Source of the DNA: Streptomyces ferrugineus
GTDB lineage: Bacteria > Actinomycetota > Actinomycetes > Streptomycetales > Streptomycetaceae
Direction of reading: 5' to 3'
Length of the DNA: 64,000 nt
Assembly (NCBI RefSeq): GCF_015160855.1
Contig: NZ_CP063373.1
Location: forward strand, 1,116,001 to 1,180,000
In this document: positions 1-7,339 of the stretch, piece by piece
Numbering within the stretch: the stretch's first letter is position 1
How the letters are laid out: each line of letters begins with the position of its first letter
The notes under the pieces: generated by a model
Told to the model about the DNA's origin: nothing
The model's database searches: none
Seen by the model: the letters and a program-made list of their open reading frames with translations, nothing else
Translations under genes and position numbers: made by a program

Positions 1-55
1 GCTCCCGCAGCCCCTCGAAGTCGGAGTATTTGCCCTGTGGATGTGCCATGGGCAT
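1..55 (-). CDS. partial N-terminus of an unrecognised protein
   Basis: Only the first 16 to 18 codons of a gene that runs leftward out of the window are present. Two in-frame ATG codons lie at 55 and 49, and the peptide after the second reads MAHPQGKYSDFEGLRE. The gene would be divergent from the sensor kinase at 217, with a 161-base shared upstream region. No ribosome-binding site is obvious. The peptide is too short for family assignment, so it could be an accidental reading frame. Confidence 0.4.
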   Translation of the reverse strand, partial: MPMAHPQGKYSDFEGLRE

Positions 56-216
56 ACCGTCCGGGCGGAATGATCGCTTCCGGCGTCGAACAGTGAGCGA
101 TTCAGCAGTTCGAGGGATATCGGGCGGTTTCGCTTTCGTTCGGTTACGGACTGTGGTGTAGGCCAGTCCGCAAAACTCGCCAGAAATCCACCGCCGCGCG
201 CCCGTAGGCTGGAGGC

Positions 217-1542
217 ATGACCACGACGGGGGAAGAGCGCGCCGAGGTCCCGCCGGGGGTGGGGCCGTGGTGGTGGGGCCGGGTGCGCAGTGCGGTGCTG
301 GACGTCGGTTTGGGCGTCGTGTCCGCGGTGGAGTGCGGTGTCGAGGGGGTCCGGTTCGCGGGGGACGCGGGGATTCCGGAGGCCGCGGGGGTGGTGTTCG
401 GGGTGCTGGCCGGTTCGGTGCTGGTGCTGCGGCGCCGGTGGCCGATCGCGGTCGTGCTGGTGTCCATCGCCGTGCTGCCCGCGCAGATGGGGTTCCTGCT
501 GGGCATCGTCGGGCTGTACACGCTCGCCGCTTCCGAGCTGCCGAGGCGGATCATCGCGTCGTTGGCCGGGATGTCGTTCGTCGGCACGTTGATCGTGATG
601 TTCGTGTGGATGCGGCAGGGCGTGGACCGGGGCGAGCTGAGTTTCGGGGACTGGGTGGTGCCGTTCGCGTCGCTCACCACGGCGCTCGGCGTGACCGCGC
701 CGCCGTTGCTGCTGGGGCTGTATGTGGGGGCCAGGCGGCGGCTGATGGAGAGCTTGCGGGAGCGTGCGGACAGCCTGGAGCGGGAGTTGCAGTTGCTCGC
801 GGAGCGGGCGGAGGAGCGGGCCGAGTGGGCGCGGGGCGAGGAGCGGACGCGGATCGCGCGGGAGATGCATGACGTCGTCGCGCATCGGGTGAGTCTGATG
901 GTGGTGCATGCGGCTGCGCTGCAGGCGGTGGCTCGGAAGGATCCCGAGAAGGCGGTGAAGAACGCGGCGCTGGTGGGGGACATGGGCCGGCAGGCGTTGA
1001 CCGAGTTGCGGGAGATGCTGGGGGTGCTTCGCAGCGGGGGTGCCGGTGCGGAGAAGGCCCAGCGGGTTGTCGTACCGCTTGCCGCTGTGGGGGTTGCCGC
1101 CGCTGCCGCGGCCGATCGGGAGCGGTCCGGTGGTGATGAGAGAGGTGCCGAGGGGCCCTGTCTGTCCGAGTTGGACGAGTTGATCGAGCAGTCGGCGGCC
1201 GCGGGGATGGCCGTGGATGTGTCCGTGGAGGGCGAGACGCGGGCGTATGCGCCGGAGGTCGAGCAGACGGCGTATCGCGTGGTGCAGGAGGCGCTGACGA
1301 ACGTGCACAAGCATGCGGCGGGCGCGAAGACGCATGTGCGGCTGGCGCATCGGGTGTCGGAGATCGCGATGCAGGTGGAGAACGAGCCGCCGCCGGAGTC
1401 GGCGTCGTCGGCTCGGTTGCCGTCGGGGGGCAACGGTCTGGTGGGGATGAAGGAGCGGGTCGTCGCGTTGGGCGGGGTGTTTGTGTCCGGGCCGACGGAT
1501 GCGGGGGGTTTTCGGGTGTCGGCGGTGATTCCGGCGGCGTGA
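217..1542 (+). CDS. NarL/DesK-type two-component sensor histidine kinase
   Basis: Membrane sensor kinase of 441 residues. The N-terminal 160 residues hold several hydrophobic segments, followed by a charged coiled-coil stretch (about 165-205). The HisKA_3 dimerisation and phosphoacceptor motif REMHDVVAHR puts the phosphorylated histidine at about residue 218. The N box YRVVQEALTNVHKHA (about 355) and the G box GNGLVGMKER (about 405) define the ATP-binding domain. About 50 Ala/Val- and Glu-rich residues (roughly 275-325) between the HisKA_3 and ATPase parts look like a lineage insert. No response regulator lies downstream; a partner, if adjacent, would have to be left of the window. TAGGCT ends six bases before the ATG, so the transcript may be leaderless, although GGAGG also lies just upstream. 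The signal sensed cannot be read from sequence. Confidence 0.93.
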   Translation: MTTTGEERAEVPPGVGPWWWGRVRSAVLDVGLGVVSAVECGVEGVRFAGDAGIPEAAGVVFGVLAGSVLVLRRRWPIAVVLVSIAVLPAQMGFLLGIVGLYTLAASELPRRIIASLAGMSFVGTLIVMFVWMRQGVDRGELSFGDWVVPFASLTTALGVTAPPLLLGLYVGARRRLMESLRERADSLERELQLLAERAEERAEWARGEERTRIAREMHDVVAHRVSLMVVHAAALQAVARKDPEKAVKNAALVGDMGRQALTELREMLGVLRSGGAGAEKAQRVVVPLAAVGVAAAAAADRERSGGDERGAEGPCLSELDELIEQSAAAGMAVDVSVEGETRAYAPEVEQTAYRVVQEALTNVHKHAAGAKTHVRLAHRVSEIAMQVENEPPPESASSARLPSGGNGLVGMKERVVALGGVFVSGPTDAGGFRVSAVIPAA

Positions 1543-1561
1543 GGCGGGCTGTTGTCCGGGC

Positions 1562-2056
1562 TCAGCCGGTTGTGAGTCGTACCGGTTCGGTGCCTGCGAC
1601 GAGGCCGGCGAGGGCTTGGTCGATGTCGGGGCCGAGGTACCAGTCGCCGGTGTGGTCGAGGGCGTAGACGCGGCCGTCGGTGTCGATGGCGAGGAGGGCC
1701 TGGGTGTCGGTCTCGGCGCCGAGGGGGCAGACCTCGGTGTCGAGGGCGCGGCCGAGGTCGCCGAGGGTGCGGGCCATGTGGAGGCCGTGGAGCGGGTCGA
1801 AGTGGAGGTGGGCGGGGGCGATCTGGCGGCCGGGGCCGGTGGGTGTGATGTGCAGGCCGCCGAACTCGGCCCAGGCTTCGACGGCGGCGGGGAAGACGGC
1901 GTGCCGGTGGCCGGCGGGTGAGGTGTGTTCGCGCAGGCTGTCGGCCCAGACCTCGGCCTGTTTGATGTCCCAGCGTCCGGGCTGCCAGCCGGCGGCGCGC
2001 AGGGCGGCGTCGACGGGGACGGGGAAGCGGGTGGTTGAGGTGCGGTCGGTGTGCAT
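1562..2056 (-). CDS. SUKH-3-like immunity protein
   Basis: Soluble protein of 164 residues with the features of the SUKH-3 (YUH) branch of the SMI1/KNR4 immunity superfamily: an N-terminal helix AALRAAGWQPGR, then a W-x-x-x-L-R and FGG core (AWAEFGGLHI) and a C-terminal segment ending in D-x-D-G-R-V-Y-A-L-D with DWYLG. SUKH proteins neutralise nuclease and deaminase toxins by direct binding. It lies 113 bases downstream of the deaminase gene at 2170-2691 on the same strand, the usual toxin-then-immunity order. The start was set at ATG 2056 because GAAGGG lies about four bases upstream; the frame stays open much further but that part is low-complexity and carries no domain. Its exact partner is inferred from position. 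Confidence 0.8.
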   Translation of the reverse strand: MHTDRTSTTRFPVPVDAALRAAGWQPGRWDIKQAEVWADSLREHTSPAGHRHAVFPAAVEAWAEFGGLHITPTGPGRQIAPAHLHFDPLHGLHMARTLGDLGRALDTEVCPLGAETDTQALLAIDTDGRVYALDHTGDWYLGPDIDQALAGLVAGTEPVRLTTG

Positions 2057-2127
2057 CTGCCCTTCGATCGTCGAGTGCGCCGGGTGTCTCGGCAGCGCCT
2101 GGCCGCCCGGCTGGGTGCGGTCGTACT

Positions 2128-2163
2128 GGTGGATCCGGTGGATCCGCTGGATCCGGTGGATGT
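2128..2163. repeat. four 9-bp tandem repeats (GGTGGATCC)
   Basis: Four consecutive 9-bp units, GGTGGATCC twice, GCTGGATCC and GGTGGATGT, lie between the deaminase gene and the SUKH-3 gene. The first three each contain a BamHI-type GGATCC palindrome at 9-bp spacing. The repeat is noncoding in the accepted gene model. Confidence 0.85.
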
Positions 2164-2169
2164 GGCGGG

Positions 2170-2691
2170 TCAGCCGCCTGCTGCCGTCGGGTCGACGATA
2201 CGGACGCCGAAGTGGGCGCTGAGGGCGGTGCAGGCGCGGCAGGGGGCGGCGAAGCTGCCGTGCAGGGGGTCGCCGTCCTCGCGGATGCGGCGGGCGGTGA
2301 GCTTGGCCTGTTTGAGGGCTTTGCGGGCTTCGCCGTTGGTCATGGGTTTGCGGGCGGCGCGTTTGCTGCGGGCGGCGTCGGCGGCGGTGATGTGGCGTGA
2401 GATGAGGATGGTCTCGGCGCAGCGGCCGGTGAAGCGGTCGCGTTCGCCGCTGGTGAGGGTGTCGAGGAAGTCCTGTACGAGGTGGTGCAGCTCGGGGGGC
2501 TGGTCGCCGCGGGCGGCGGTGCCGGTGAGTGTGGCGCCGCGGACGGAGAGGGCGGCGGCGACGGTGGGGAGTATGCCGTCGCGGCGGTGGTGGAGGGCGG
2601 GCGCGTGCGTGGTTTCGGTGGCGCTCCAGCCGATTCGGGGGTCGCCGGACCTCGCGGAGTGCGGCCCTGTCTGCGTCGCGTTCATGATCAT
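2170..2691 (-). CDS. YwqJ-like nucleic-acid deaminase domain protein
   Basis: Protein of 173 residues that resembles the YwqJ family of deaminase-fold toxins. The zinc-site signatures are CAE (C91, E93) and PCRAC (C151, C154), separated by a basic helical region. These match the C/H-x-E and PCxxC motifs of deaminases acting on bases or nucleic acids. No signal peptide, LXG, PAAR or RHS trafficking domain precedes the catalytic part, so it looks cytosolic, unlike classical secreted polymorphic toxins. Three nearby ATG codons (2694, 2691, 2685) follow a strong GGGAGGGG; 2691 gives the best spacing. The SUKH-3 gene follows on the same strand. It is divergent from the nuclease-SUKH operon. Activity on DNA, RNA or free nucleotides is not determinable here. 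Confidence 0.78.
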   Translation of the reverse strand: MIMNATQTGPHSARSGDPRIGWSATETTHAPALHHRRDGILPTVAAALSVRGATLTGTAARGDQPPELHHLVQDFLDTLTSGERDRFTGRCAETILISRHITAADAARSKRAARKPMTNGEARKALKQAKLTARRIREDGDPLHGSFAAPCRACTALSAHFGVRIVDPTAAGG

Positions 2692-3002
2692 CATCCCCTC
2701 CCGAGCATCCCCCGTGCATGCTCTCGGACGTCACAGAGTGCCAAATGCCGTGGCGGGTGCGGAAGCTGGGGCGACGCGACACGCCCGGGTTTGGGCTGGC
2801 TGTCACGGTGGGGTGACGGCTGGTCACGGAAGCGGAGGGGGTGATGACCGGTGCCGGTGACCGGTGTCGTCGTACCGCATAGGCTGTCTGCACCGCTTTC
2901 CATGCGGTGACGCGTGGACGCAGACGAGACAGTCGATACGTGGCGTTGTGACCGAGAGTGGTCGTGGCGGCGCGTATCAGAACGCCGCAGGGGGCAACCG
3001 CC
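2692..3002. promoter_or_regulatory. divergent control region of the toxin/immunity cluster
   Basis: This 311-base gap separates the minus-strand deaminase unit from the plus-strand fusion operon. For the plus strand, GTGACC (2857-2862), 17 bases, then TAGGCT (2880-2885) is a plausible promoter giving an untranslated leader of about 110 bases. Possible operators are the inverted repeat GTCAC-N6-GTGAC (2802-2817) and clustered CCGGT/ACCGG half-sites around 2846-2864. No gene is supported here. Confidence 0.45.
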
Positions 3003-4028
3003 ATGACGACAGGTCGGCTCGGGCTGGGGGCACCTCCCGGCCGCCAGGCCGGGGGACAAGCCGCGCCGCCGAACGCGGCCTACGCCGGGCAGGTCGTGCA
3101 TTTCCCGGATCCGGTACGGGCGTCCCGTCACCCGAGAGGAGTACGGGTCGACGAGCGGGGTTACCCCGACTTCTCGCCGTACGCGCGTGCGGCGGCTCAG
3201 ATCGCGGAGCCGCCGGAGGGGTTCGGCGTCGACGAGCTGCGGCTGACGGACTATGTGTCGGCGAACGCGGCGCTGGCGGCGTCGGGGCACGAGTTGTGGG
3301 ACACGGTGCCGGCGGTGGCGACTCCGCACGGCTGGACCTGGCATCACGTGGTGGGCACGCGGCGGCTGGAGTTGGTTCCGGTCGAGGTGAAGGCGCTGCT
3401 CAGGCATCACGGTGGGATCGCCACGTCGGCGGTGGACCAGAACAAGCGCGGGACGCGGCCGTTGCAGGAGACGCGGCCGGCGCACTTCCGGCTGCCGAAG
3501 TCGGGTGTGGCGGTGACGGAGGCGCAGGCGCAGGGTGTCGAGGAGGACCTCGGGTATCGGCTGCCTGGTGCGTATCGGTCGTTTCTGAAGGCGGCGGGCG
3601 GGTGTGCGCCCGTGGGGACCGCGTTGGACGCGGAGTTGGGCCTGCTGGTCGACCAGCCGCTGTTCACGGTGCGGGACGAGGCGGCGGTCAATGACCTGGT
3701 CTACGTCAACAAGTGTCTGCGCGACCATCTGACCAAGGACTATCTGGGTGTCGGCTTCGTCCAGGGCGGGCTGCTGGCCGTGAAGGTGAAGGGCGAGCGG
3801 ATCGGTTCGGTGTGGTTCTGCGCGTACGACGATGCGCGGGACGTGGATCCCTCGTGGCCGCCGGCGGAGCGGGTGGAGCGGCTGCTGATGCCGTGCGGTG
3901 AGGACTTCGACGCGTTTCTGTCCCGGCTGGCGGGTTCTCCGCCGGAGTTGGAGACGGTGGCGAATCTGATGGTGGACGGTGGGTTCGCGCGTGTGGTGCC
4001 CGTCGCGGCCGCGGCTGTGGGGGAGTGA
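3003..4028 (+). CDS. WHH-type HNH nuclease fused to a SUKH immunity domain
   Basis: Two-domain protein of 341 residues. Residues about 50-140 look like the WHH class of HNH/Endonuclease VII toxins: entry motif YPDFSPYA, then W113-H114-H115, LELVP (122-126) and H135-H136-G-G. In the usual pattern another histidine sits in the helix after the VP; here that place appears to be K130, so the nuclease may be weakened or dead. Residues about 170-310 form a SMI1/KNR4-like SUKH domain (LGYRLPGAYRSFLKAAGG, then GGLLAVKVKGERIGSVWFC and a DFDAFLSRL end). Toxin and immunity domains in one chain would be self-neutralised. The ATG at 3003 was preferred over an upstream in-frame GTG because family-like sequence begins here. 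The stop lies eight bases before the chosen ATG of the next gene, indicating an operon. Confidence 0.8.
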   Translation: MTTGRLGLGAPPGRQAGGQAAPPNAAYAGQVVHFPDPVRASRHPRGVRVDERGYPDFSPYARAAAQIAEPPEGFGVDELRLTDYVSANAALAASGHELWDTVPAVATPHGWTWHHVVGTRRLELVPVEVKALLRHHGGIATSAVDQNKRGTRPLQETRPAHFRLPKSGVAVTEAQAQGVEEDLGYRLPGAYRSFLKAAGGCAPVGTALDAELGLLVDQPLFTVRDEAAVNDLVYVNKCLRDHLTKDYLGVGFVQGGLLAVKVKGERIGSVWFCAYDDARDVDPSWPPAERVERLLMPCGEDFDAFLSRLAGSPPELETVANLMVDGGFARVVPVAAAAVGE

Positions 4029-4036
4029 GCTTCGCG

Positions 4037-7000
4037 ATGGTGACGTTCGCACAGGCGCAGGAGCGCGCCGAGGAGTGGATCAACGGGGACCTGCCGGCGT
4101 ACCAGCATCGTGAGGTGCGGGTGCGGGAGTTCGAGCGTGGGTTCGTGGTGTGGGCGGAGGACCGCGCGGACGGGCCGAGTTCGGACGGCGGCGCGCAGCG
4201 GCTGGTGATCGCCCGGGACAGCGGGGAGGCCACGCTGTGGCCCGCGCTGCCGGTGGGTGAGGTGATTCGCCGGTACGAGGAGGAGTACGGCCGTGCGGGC
4301 GCGGCCGCGGAGCCTGCGCCGGCTGCTCCGGCGAGGGTGGATCTGAACCAGACGTCGTTTTTGCTGACTCCGCCGGAGTGGTTGCAGGAGGCGGCCAATC
4401 AGTTGGGGGTTCCGGATCGGCGGGGTGGGGCTCCGGGTTCGGGTTCGGAGTCGGGTTCGGGTTCGGATTCCGATGGTGCCGGGTTGCCCGGGTCCTCGGC
4501 CGCTCCGTCGCCTGCGATGCCTGATGTGCCCGACGGGGCCACTCCGTGGGCGGGGACGGACACCAACGCCGATGCGGGTGAGGACCGTTCCGTGCCGTTG
4601 CCGGAGACGGTGTTCGCGCCGCCGCTCAGCGGTGACGACAGCACGCCGCCGGACGCCGCGACGGCCCTGATGTCGGGCGGCAGCCAGCTTCCGCCGACGG
4701 CGGTTTCGCCGGCGGTGGACGATGAGGAGGCGGAAGGTGCGGCGGGTGCCCCGGGTGCGTCGGGGAGCACGCCGCCGCCTCCGCCGGGGGCGCCGTCGTA
4801 CGGGTACCCGCAGGGTGCGGGTGCGCCCGGTACGCCGCCGCCCGCACCCTCCTACGGCTACCCGCAAGGTGGGCCCGCCGGTGCGCCCGGTGCGCCGCAG
4901 GCTCCGGGTGCTCCCGGGGCGCCGGGGCAGCCGTCCGCGCCGAATGCCGGGGACATCGCCGATGCGGTGACGAGCAAGGCGGAGCCGCCTCGGGCGCGGG
5001 GCGGGGTTGCGCCGCCTCCGCCGCCGGGGGTGCCGGGTGCGCCGTCGGCTCCGGGTGCGTCGGGTGGCGGTTACGTGCCCACGCAGCTTGTGTCGTCGCT
5101 CGGGCCCGATGGGCCGCAGGACGCCCCCGGGACCGGGGCTCCCCAGGGTCCCGGTGCGCCGAACCCGCCCGGCCTTCCGCAGCCGCCCGGTGCTCCGGGC
5201 GCGCCCGGCATGCCCGGCGCGCCGCAGCCTCCGGGTGCCCCCAACCCGCCCGGTACGCCTGGTGGTACGCCCCCCGGTGGGGTGCACCACGCCGCGACCG
5301 TGCTGGCCGAGCCGAGCGGTATGGGCGGCGCGCCGCAGCCGCCCGGTCCCCCGAACCCGCCCGGCATCCCCAACGCGCCGGGTACTCCGGGTGCCCCGGG
5401 CATGCCCGGCGCGCCGCGGCCGCCCGGTGCCCCGGGCGCTCCCGGCTCCTCGGGCGGTGCGGGAGGTGCCGTGCACCACGCGGAGACCGTGCTGGCCGGG
5501 CCCCCGGTGGGCGGGCCCGGGGTGCCGCCGCCGCAAGCTCCGGGCGCTCCCCAGGCTCCGGGCGCTCCGGCTCCGGGTGTTCCGCAGGCTTCGGGGGCTC
5601 CGGCCCCCGGCGCGCCGCAGCCTCCGGGCGGCCCTGGCATGCCCCCAGGCGCCCCCGGCATGCCACCGGCTGGACCGGGTATGCCGCCTCCCGGTGCTCC
5701 CGGTGCTCCCGGTGCTCCCGGTGCTCCCGGTGCTCCCGGTGCTCCCGGTGCTCCCGGTGCTCCTGGTGCTCCTGGTGCTCCTGGTGCTCCTGGTGCTCCC
5801 GGTGCTCCCGGTGCACATGGCGCTCCGCAGGCCCCGGCCGCTCCGGCTCAGGGTGCTGCTCCGCCAGCTCCGGGCGCCCCGGCTCCCGGCGCCCCGGCTC
5901 CCGGCGCTCCCGGCGCCCCCACCCCGGGCATGCCCGGCGCGCCCCAGCCCCCCATGCCCCCAGGCGCCGTCCCACCCCCGCCCGGTCACCCCGGCCCCGG
6001 CCAGCCCGGCCACCCCGCCCCCGGCCACCCGGCGCAGCAAGGCCCGCCCCAGCCCTCGTACGGCTACCCCCCACAACCCACCGGCCAGCCCACCGTCGGC
6101 CCCGGCTACCAGGCCGTCCTTCGCTACCGTGCGCAGGACGGGTCGGAGCAGCAGCTCATTCGGCGTTCCGCGCCGGGTACGCCGCACCCGGAGTGGCAGA
6201 TCTTCCATGAGCTGCGCGGTATGAACGTGCCGCCGGATCAGGTGCTGGAGCTGCACACCGAGTTGGAGTCGTGCGAGCTGCCGGGTGCGTACTGTGCGCG
6301 GATGATCCGGGAGCAGTGGCCGCAGGCGCGCATCACGTCCATCGCGCCGTACGGCACGGATCACGCGAGCCGGCAGCAGGGCATGCAGCAACTGCTCGTT
6401 CACCAGGGCGAGTTGCACGAGGTGGCCGACGGACCCGCGCGTCCGGCCCCGGTGCGCGCCCCGCTGCCGCAGGTGCAGTCGGCGCCGCCGATTCCGCCGG
6501 AGGGCGTGGCGCAGGAGCTGGCGGGGGCGTTCGGTCCGGGTCTCTTCCGGTTCGAGCAGGCCGCCGTGTCCCGGCAGGGCGTGCCGCCGGTCGTGGCGCA
6601 CAGCCTGGTGGTCGGCGGTCTGCCGATGGACATGGGTCCGTTCTTCTGGGCGCAGGCCCAGCCCGGGCGGCCCGTGCCGACGCTGGCGGAGCTGGCGCAG
6701 GAGCGCGGGGTGCAGCCGGCGTCGGACGCGGGGTCGTACCTCGTCATGGGCAGCGACTTCGGCAAGGCCGTCTGTGTGCAGTACGGGACGGCGAACATCG
6801 TCGCCGTGCCGGTGGAGGCCGGCCCGGGCGGTGCGCCCGTACCGCCGCAGTTCGTGAACACCGGCCTGCCGGAGTTCCAGCGCTGCCTGGCGCTGCTCGG
6901 CCGGATGTGGCGGCTTCGGTTCGGTCTCAACCAGGAGCAGGCGGGCCGCTGGACCGTCGACTTCCAGGCCCAGCTCGCCTCTCTCGACCCGGCGGCGCTC

Positions 7001-7060
7001 GGCTCGCCGGAGAGCTGGTGGTCGGTGCTGCTGGAGCAGATGTGGGACGGGTTGCTGTGA
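4037..7060 (+). CDS. deaminase-like and SUKH-4 fusion with collagen-like linker
   Basis: Protein of 1007 residues in four parts. Residues 1-90 form a small alpha/beta domain (FAQAQERAEEWINGD, FVVWAEDR). Residues about 100-685 are Pro/Gly/Ala-rich, with long runs of collagen-like Gly-Ala-Pro triplets and YGYPQ motifs. Residues about 690-775 look like a deaminase fold of the XOO_2897 or SCP1.201 kind, with H717-P-E719 and C746-x6-C753 (SCELPGAYC) as likely zinc site and catalytic Glu. Residues about 780-1007 match SUKH-4 immunity proteins (LYLVMGSDFGK-like core, LLEQMWDG end). No signal peptide is present. ATG 4037 was preferred to GTG 4025, which overlaps the preceding stop codon. The gene is last in its operon and is followed by a strong terminator. 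Toxin and immunity domains again share one chain. Confidence 0.8.
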   Translation: MVTFAQAQERAEEWINGDLPAYQHREVRVREFERGFVVWAEDRADGPSSDGGAQRLVIARDSGEATLWPALPVGEVIRRYEEEYGRAGAAAEPAPAAPARVDLNQTSFLLTPPEWLQEAANQLGVPDRRGGAPGSGSESGSGSDSDGAGLPGSSAAPSPAMPDVPDGATPWAGTDTNADAGEDRSVPLPETVFAPPLSGDDSTPPDAATALMSGGSQLPPTAVSPAVDDEEAEGAAGAPGASGSTPPPPPGAPSYGYPQGAGAPGTPPPAPSYGYPQGGPAGAPGAPQAPGAPGAPGQPSAPNAGDIADAVTSKAEPPRARGGVAPPPPPGVPGAPSAPGASGGGYVPTQLVSSLGPDGPQDAPGTGAPQGPGAPNPPGLPQPPGAPGAPGMPGAPQPPGAPNPPGTPGGTPPGGVHHAATVLAEPSGMGGAPQPPGPPNPPGIPNAPGTPGAPGMPGAPRPPGAPGAPGSSGGAGGAVHHAETVLAGPPVGGPGVPPPQAPGAPQAPGAPAPGVPQASGAPAPGAPQPPGGPGMPPGAPGMPPAGPGMPPPGAPGAPGAPGAPGAPGAPGAPGAPGAPGAPGAPGAPGAPGAHGAPQAPAAPAQGAAPPAPGAPAPGAPAPGAPGAPTPGMPGAPQPPMPPGAVPPPPGHPGPGQPGHPAPGHPAQQGPPQPSYGYPPQPTGQPTVGPGYQAVLRYRAQDGSEQQLIRRSAPGTPHPEWQIFHELRGMNVPPDQVLELHTELESCELPGAYCARMIREQWPQARITSIAPYGTDHASRQQGMQQLLVHQGELHEVADGPARPAPVRAPLPQVQSAPPIPPEGVAQELAGAFGPGLFRFEQAAVSRQGVPPVVAHSLVVGGLPMDMGPFFWAQAQPGRPVPTLAELAQERGVQPASDAGSYLVMGSDFGKAVCVQYGTANIVAVPVEAGPGGAPVPPQFVNTGLPEFQRCLALLGRMWRLRFGLNQEQAGRWTVDFQAQLASLDPAALGSPESWWSVLLEQMWDGLL
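5693..5809 (+). repeat. thirteen 9-bp tandem repeats coding for Gly-Ala-Pro
   Basis: Thirteen uninterrupted 9-bp units, GGTGCTCCC with four GGTGCTCCT units in the middle, encode (Gly-Ala-Pro)13 inside the linker of the deaminase-SUKH-4 protein. The near-identity at DNA level, compared with mixed codons in neighbouring Gly-Ala-Pro stretches, suggests recent slipped-strand expansion. Any change in copy number stays in frame. Confidence 0.95.
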
Positions 7061-7100
7061 CGCCACCCGGCCGCCGCTGACAGCGCCGGCCGAGTGGTGT

Positions 7101-7144
7101 GCGAAAGGGCCGGCCCCGGTGTACGACCGGGTCGGCCCTTTCGC
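7101..7144 (+). terminator. intrinsic terminator after the fusion operon
   Basis: A 15-base stem (GCGAAAGGGCCGGCC paired with 7130-7144, one mismatch) with a loop of about 14 bases lies 40 bases after the stop codon at 7060. There is no long T-run, as is common in Streptomyces. The following 195 bases up to the next gene show no gene. Confidence 0.8.
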
Positions 7145-7339
7145 ATCCCTTTCGCGTCCCTTTCGTATCCCTGTCCTATGCCCTCTGCCGTGTTCCGGCG
7201 CCTCTTCCCTCCGCCCTCCGCGCCTCCCGTGCCCCGCCCCTCGCCCGGAGTGTCGCGTTATGAGCCTCTCCATCCGATACATCAAGATGTGCGCTAAATC
7301 ATCATTTTCGTAGCCGTTCGATGGAGAGGGGTTCTCAGG

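Noticed and set aside
2057..3004. N-terminal extension of the SUKH-3 protein
   Set aside because: Arg/Pro/His-rich frame antisense to nothing functional and overlapping the deaminase gene on the same strand; a ribosome-binding site supports 2056.
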